NCBI GenBank assembly: GCA_949825065.1
Contig: OX463849.1
Coordinates: forward strand, 28,198,043 to 28,262,042
Direction: 5' to 3'
Source of the DNA: Odontocerum albicorne
Lineage: Eukaryota; Arthropoda; Insecta; Trichoptera; Odontoceridae
DNA: 64,000 bases
Positions 38,701 through 44,700 of the stretch are shown here, one piece after another; within the stretch, counting starts at the first letter, position 1, and every line of letters starts with the position of its first letter. Made by a program: the position numbers and the translations under genes. The notes under the pieces are model-generated. The model did not search any database. It had not been told where the DNA came from and worked only from the letters and a program-made list of their open reading frames with translations.

Positions 38701-41700
38701 ATAATAATTGATATAGATCAGGCTCAACATTTTTTACAAGTGAGCTACTTTTTTTTTAAGGGTGACGTCGCGATCTACCAGTGTACAGAAAAAACACAAA
38801 TTAGAATGAGATATAATAATTAAATATTTATTATAAACAAATATTTTACAGTATGTAATTTCCAAAATAATCATATTATGAAGAAAATAGACTAGGAACA
38901 CAATAAATGCTGGTGTAAGAAGTAATGCTACTGAGATCTTTGGCGTAGTCCAGATTTGGCAATTTTTTCAAGGTTAGGATTATACGACACGAGAGATAAA
39001 CACAAAGTGTTTGTTTATTTATTTAATACTTCATTGTAAAAAAATCTGGCGGGCATATTGCCAGGTGGCAATCTCTTCCAACCAACCAGACAAACTTAAA
39101 TATCTTCCAACCAACCAGACAAACTTAAATAAAGGAAGTTATAGAAAATGTTCAAATGATTATTCACATTTATATACTGTAAAAGTAAAAGTGATATATC
39201 ATCAATCACATGAAATGGAAGGGATGGGATGGTGGAGGAAAGACACATTACGAAATGAAATGTGTTATATTACTGACTGTAAATTAAGAGTTTTTTTCAG
39301 TCATTTTTTAAAACATTTAGTTTGATGCCAAAGTGTTAATCACTTAAAGAATTTCTTATTTCTGATTTTAAAATGTTTATATAGGAAAATACAGATTCTG
39401 CCAAATATGTAGAGCCAAACCATAACATTATTTTTTTATACTACATTTGTCAAAATTGGATACTTCCCTTTTGTGTATGTCCAAATAAATTCTTTGGATT
39501 TCAAATATAAATTAATATTTTTTAATGTCGCTATCAATTGGTACTAGGCGCGTCCAGAAAATAAACCTCAAACAAGAAGTGACATCCTGGCTCAAATATT
39601 TGGCGGTAGAAGAGTATGACATCGGAATTGAAAAATTGGTTCCACATTACAATAAGTGCCTTGACAGTTTTGGTAACTACATTGAAAAATAGAGTAAAGT
39701 ACAGTGACTTTGTAAATAAAATTTTGTGTTGATATCTTACATTTTTATTTACTTATGCGAAAACGTTTTTTACTTTCTGGACGACAAACGTAGATTGCGA
39801 TTAACTGGTTAGAAACCCCTAATATAGATGATGTAAAAACTGATGATGAAAATAAATTGATAAATTTTGAGTGTGTCCCTACATTACCTGGGTTACTGGA
39901 GTACTGGAAGACCATCATGATGACAGCAGCCACTGACTGGGAAGCCTGGCTCTCCTCTTCCTCGCCTTCGTAGTGGCGAGCTGAAATGTAAACACTCTCA
40001 GATTTCTTTTGAAAATTTCTAAATGTTCTGTGTATCAGCCCTTCCAGGTGCTTCTAGAAGTATTCTACTCTAATCTCATTGTTGCAAGCACTGCGATACA
40101 TTTAAGCTAACACTTCAATATTAAGAAGTTGATGTAATAGCAATAATTTAAATAGCACTGTAAAATAAATACATGCTAAGCAGCAACTAAGAGCTAGCAT
40201 AACAATTTATTAAGTAAGAAAATGTTCTGGAAAAAGACAGTTCGAAATCTGTCACGAATGAAACTAAGGATTCCAGAACGCAAATAAAATATTGTATCTG
40301 CAACAAAAGTCTAATGATGATACATTAGAATAACCTTTGGTAAAAAAAGCAATTGGTAAACAGGATGTTGCGATAATAATGTAAGCAAAATGTAAAAGCC
40401 AAAAGGTTTAATAATTTTGTAATGTTTTCCAATAACATCAGATTGATTTGAAGTATTCATAATTGAAGAAAGCAAATCTCTAAAAACAGTAAAAGAAGTA
40501 TCTGACTAACCTGGATATGATATGGATGAGTCTTGTCTTAGAAAAGAATAATATTGACTAATTAATATATAAACTTACTTATTGTAAAGGGCAGAATGTA
40601 GAAGCAGAGGAGGTTGATGATCTCTTGGTGCAGGGAGACGGGAAAGACGCCCACACAGGAGGCGGCCAAGTACGGCAGGTTGTCGATCATGTCGTACTCC
40701 AGGAAGGGCAGCAGGCAGCCCAGACACTGCAGGATGGATTGGCCAAATGCTGGGTGAAAGTAAAAATGTATTCATTTATGTATACAGGTAGTCGTCGACT
40801 TACGACCGCACTCGGGTCCGATAAACAGGTCGTAAGTTGATCTGGTCGTAAGTCGGCTTATGCAATAATTTCCGTACATATGTCAATTATAGTGCGTGAT
40901 ATTATAAGACTCTTTTCTATGTTCTTGTTATAATCAGTGTATCACCATTCATTTATCGGGGTTCTCTATGCTTCTCTATTTTTTTATTATTTTTCGAGTT
41001 TGTCTTTATCATATATCAGCATGCAGCTGATATTCGAATATCTTTACGTTTTGCTTTGTTTTTTATTTTTACATTTGTTAGGATTAAGTAAAAAATTATG
41101 CTTCAGTAAAATTTGTTCAATATTATATTGATAAAACATATGAAAATACAAAATACAGGTGTTTGTTATACATATAAACTTTTTATTTGCCGCTTATTTA
41201 TTTTTTTGCATAAACAAGGTGAGCTTTGTCTGGATTGTTTCTTCTTCTCCTCGTATATTTCACGATATGGGCGAAACACGTCGTGTGCCATCCGTTCAAT
41301 CCTTGCAAATTGTTCGATGTTTGGGTCCATTGTTTTAAAATGTGCAAGAAGTTTTCATTCTCCTTTTTGTAGATATCTTGGAAGGGCTTAAAAATGCTTA
41401 TAATAAGACAACACATCCTTATTGGACGAAGCCGCAGCTAATACTGACCGCGATGCGCACAAGCGCATAGTAATACAATATGTAGCGTACATGGACTGCT
41501 AGCGCCACACTTAGCGAAAGCGGACAATCAATCGCAGATTGTGGTCGTAAAGTCGAATAGCGTAAGTCGCGTAGGTCGTAAGTCGACGACTACCTGTATT
41601 TAAATGTTTACTTTTCTGGAATAAAAAATTAAACACTTGACTTTTGTTTAGCTTTACTATCATAACGCCGTCTCCCTGTCACGGTAGGCAGAGAGGTCAG

Positions 41701-44700
41701 AACACCAGACTTTCTTACAGGGACACACTTTTGCCCCTTCTACATCGATCCACCTTCTCATACAGCTCCTACAATTTCCTTGACTTTTTACAACTAGGCA
41801 TGTACTCGTATGTTGTTTGGCCTCATCAAGGTAATATACGCTCTGAGATCCGGTCAATCTCAGAATACAGTGCCTTCCAGAGGACACTATGAGATGGTTT
41901 GGGCATGTAGAATGTACCGCACAGGGTACAAATAGAATGTAGCTTAGGTACGTTGGTTGCTGCGCCGCGCACAGAGAATCGAGGTAGCGAATTCCAAAGC
42001 AAAGATCCAGAAGAAGAAGGTAGCGGGGTGGAGAGATTCCTCTCAGGCAGGTCGAAGTAGCGGGTCTCAAAGTAAAACACAGTAGAATCGGTTGTTACTG
42101 AGAATATAATTTTCGCTAACGGGGGACCCTCTATATTAATGGTCAATCGGTCATCACAAGCGCCCATTACCCGCGAAATACAACTTTCGGGGTTTTGAGC
42201 GCTGCTTAAGTCGACCGGCCCGTGACCTACTCATGACGCTCCGCCCGCAAGTCCTTTATTTCATATAGGAGTCAAACAAACATAAATTTATAAACATATC
42301 AACAAACATTTATAAGAACATATATCAAACATTTTACATCATTTTCACATACAGATCTACACATACAAGATATTAATGTCTATTTCATTATACCACATGC
42401 AAGTTTCTCCACCTAATCACAAGGGGTGACCGCACACGTCCGATACATAGAACGAATGGATGAAGAAAAGCTATCAAAACAAATATACATTGCAAATATA
42501 AGTGAAAGGCGTGATAGAGGAAGACCATGGAAAGTATGGTTGGATCAAGTGAATATTTTGAAAGAAGGAAATGTAAAAAGTCAGAGAAATCATAGGAACT
42601 GTATAAGGTTGAAGAAGCAAAATGTGTATCGAGATAGGAAATTATGATGTTCTGTCCTCTCTGCCTACCCCAGCAGGAAAATGGCACGATTATTATACAT
42701 GTATGTACCTAAAAAATGCAGTAGTTATGCTGATACAAGTTTTTGAATCGTATTCATAAGTAATAATTGTAAATCCTCATGTAAAAATGAATTTTTATTA
42801 CACTTGGAAATTTCCACATTGTAAGTAGCCCTAACATGCTTCTCCTAAGGTTTGACTGACTGACCAAGAAAATTGTGACACTGTCTAAACCATTTTTAAC
42901 ACAGATGGGGTGTGGTGTACAAACTGTTGCACACATAGAGGACTGTTCATCTCTTTTAATTTCCAGGATGACAGAAAATCTATTGAACTACACCTGAGGC
43001 TGTTGCATGGATAAAAAACTTAAACATCTGGCTGTAAGAGAAACAACCGAACAGAAAAAAAGAATATTAATTAAGATTACCTTGTACACCATATTGAACC
43101 AGGGAAGCTACGTCCACCAATTGAGAGATGGCACTGTACAGTCCCTTGTAATCTAAGTTGGGGTACAAATTCATCCGAGCCTGATCGTTTTCCGGATTCC
43201 TCAGCATTTCAAGTGGGGAGCTTGGAACATCTTTTAACACAGCTGTAAAATATAAAAGATATATATTAGTTAAACTCGGAAAACTGGAGCAGGTTGATGA
43301 GTTCTGTTATCTGGTCAGAATATTTACATGTGATAGGTGAGTAGAAAGGGGCACTGAAAGAAGAATAGCGACAGGGAACAAGTTGAACAGAGCACTTAAT
43401 GTTATATACAACTGCGCAATATCAACAGTAGTTAAAATGACAATACATAATAGTTTGCTGGTGCCCACCTTGATATATTAAAGTGAAACTTTGACTTGGC
43501 AGAAGAAAGACAAGAGTAAGATTAATGCTGCCAAGATTCATACACTAAGGAAAATTTGTGGAGTGTCAATGTTTGAAAGAAGGCAGAATGAAGACCTTAG
43601 AAATTAACGCATGGATAAAATGGATGTTTTCAATAAGATGAAGAAAGGAGCTTTAAAATGGTTTGGACACGTGGAAAGAATTTATGATTAAAGAATGACT
43701 AAGCGAGTATACAAGTCCGAAGCGCAAGGTGTGCGTGGAAGAGGTCGACCGAGGAAAATGTAACTAGACCAAATGGACTAGATTTTGAAAGAAGATAAAG
43801 TGAGAAGTATGAATAATAAAAGATTGTGCATAATGAAATGCATGAATGGGAAGGAGGCGAAAGTGTATTTAGATAGAAAACTTTAGATTTGTTCTCTGCG
43901 CCTAACCCGCAAAGGACACGGTGTGATGATATGATATGTGTATTAGATTAAATGAAATTTTGAGATGATAATTTGTAGTCATAGCATACATAAAATATCA
44001 ATGTTGTTTATTGTTTTGAAGTACACTTTGTGTTTATTCAAATCATTAGTATTTGAAATGTGGATGGAGAATATTCTATTTTATTTTATATGTCCATCAT
44101 GTATCACGTAAACAGTAGCCTTGATCCAATACAAGAGTATTTAGGTGGCTGGGAATGAATGAACAGCAAAGAGAATACATCATCAAACAACGGAATCCAG
44201 CAGGCCTATTGGACAATCGACACTTGGATGATGTAATGTGGGACCATGAGGATTGGAGATGAATCAAATTTGTGAGAGATAGAGAAGAACTTTATCCGGC
44301 TTGACCCATCAAAGGGATGCGCCTGTGCTAACTTATGCATCGAATATATAGAAACTTACAATGCAGAATAAAAAGTTCTTAATACCTTTGAAAGAAAAAT
44401 TCTCAACAGAATATTTGGTTCAATTTGTGACAATGGCATGTGTAGACAAAGGTATAAAGAACTCTACACCCTGCATTGTTAAGCTAATGTAGCAAAAGTT
44501 ATTGAAATTGCTAGATTTCACTGGCTTGGGCACCTATACCGTATACACGACACTGACCCTGGAAATAAGGCTTTATTCATCGATCTAATGGAACACAGGA
44601 GAGTGGGGAGACCAAAGTTAAAATGATTAGATGGTGTGACAGAGATCTTTCGCACACTAGATATAACCAATTGGAGGAGGGATGCTGCTAAGAGAGATAA

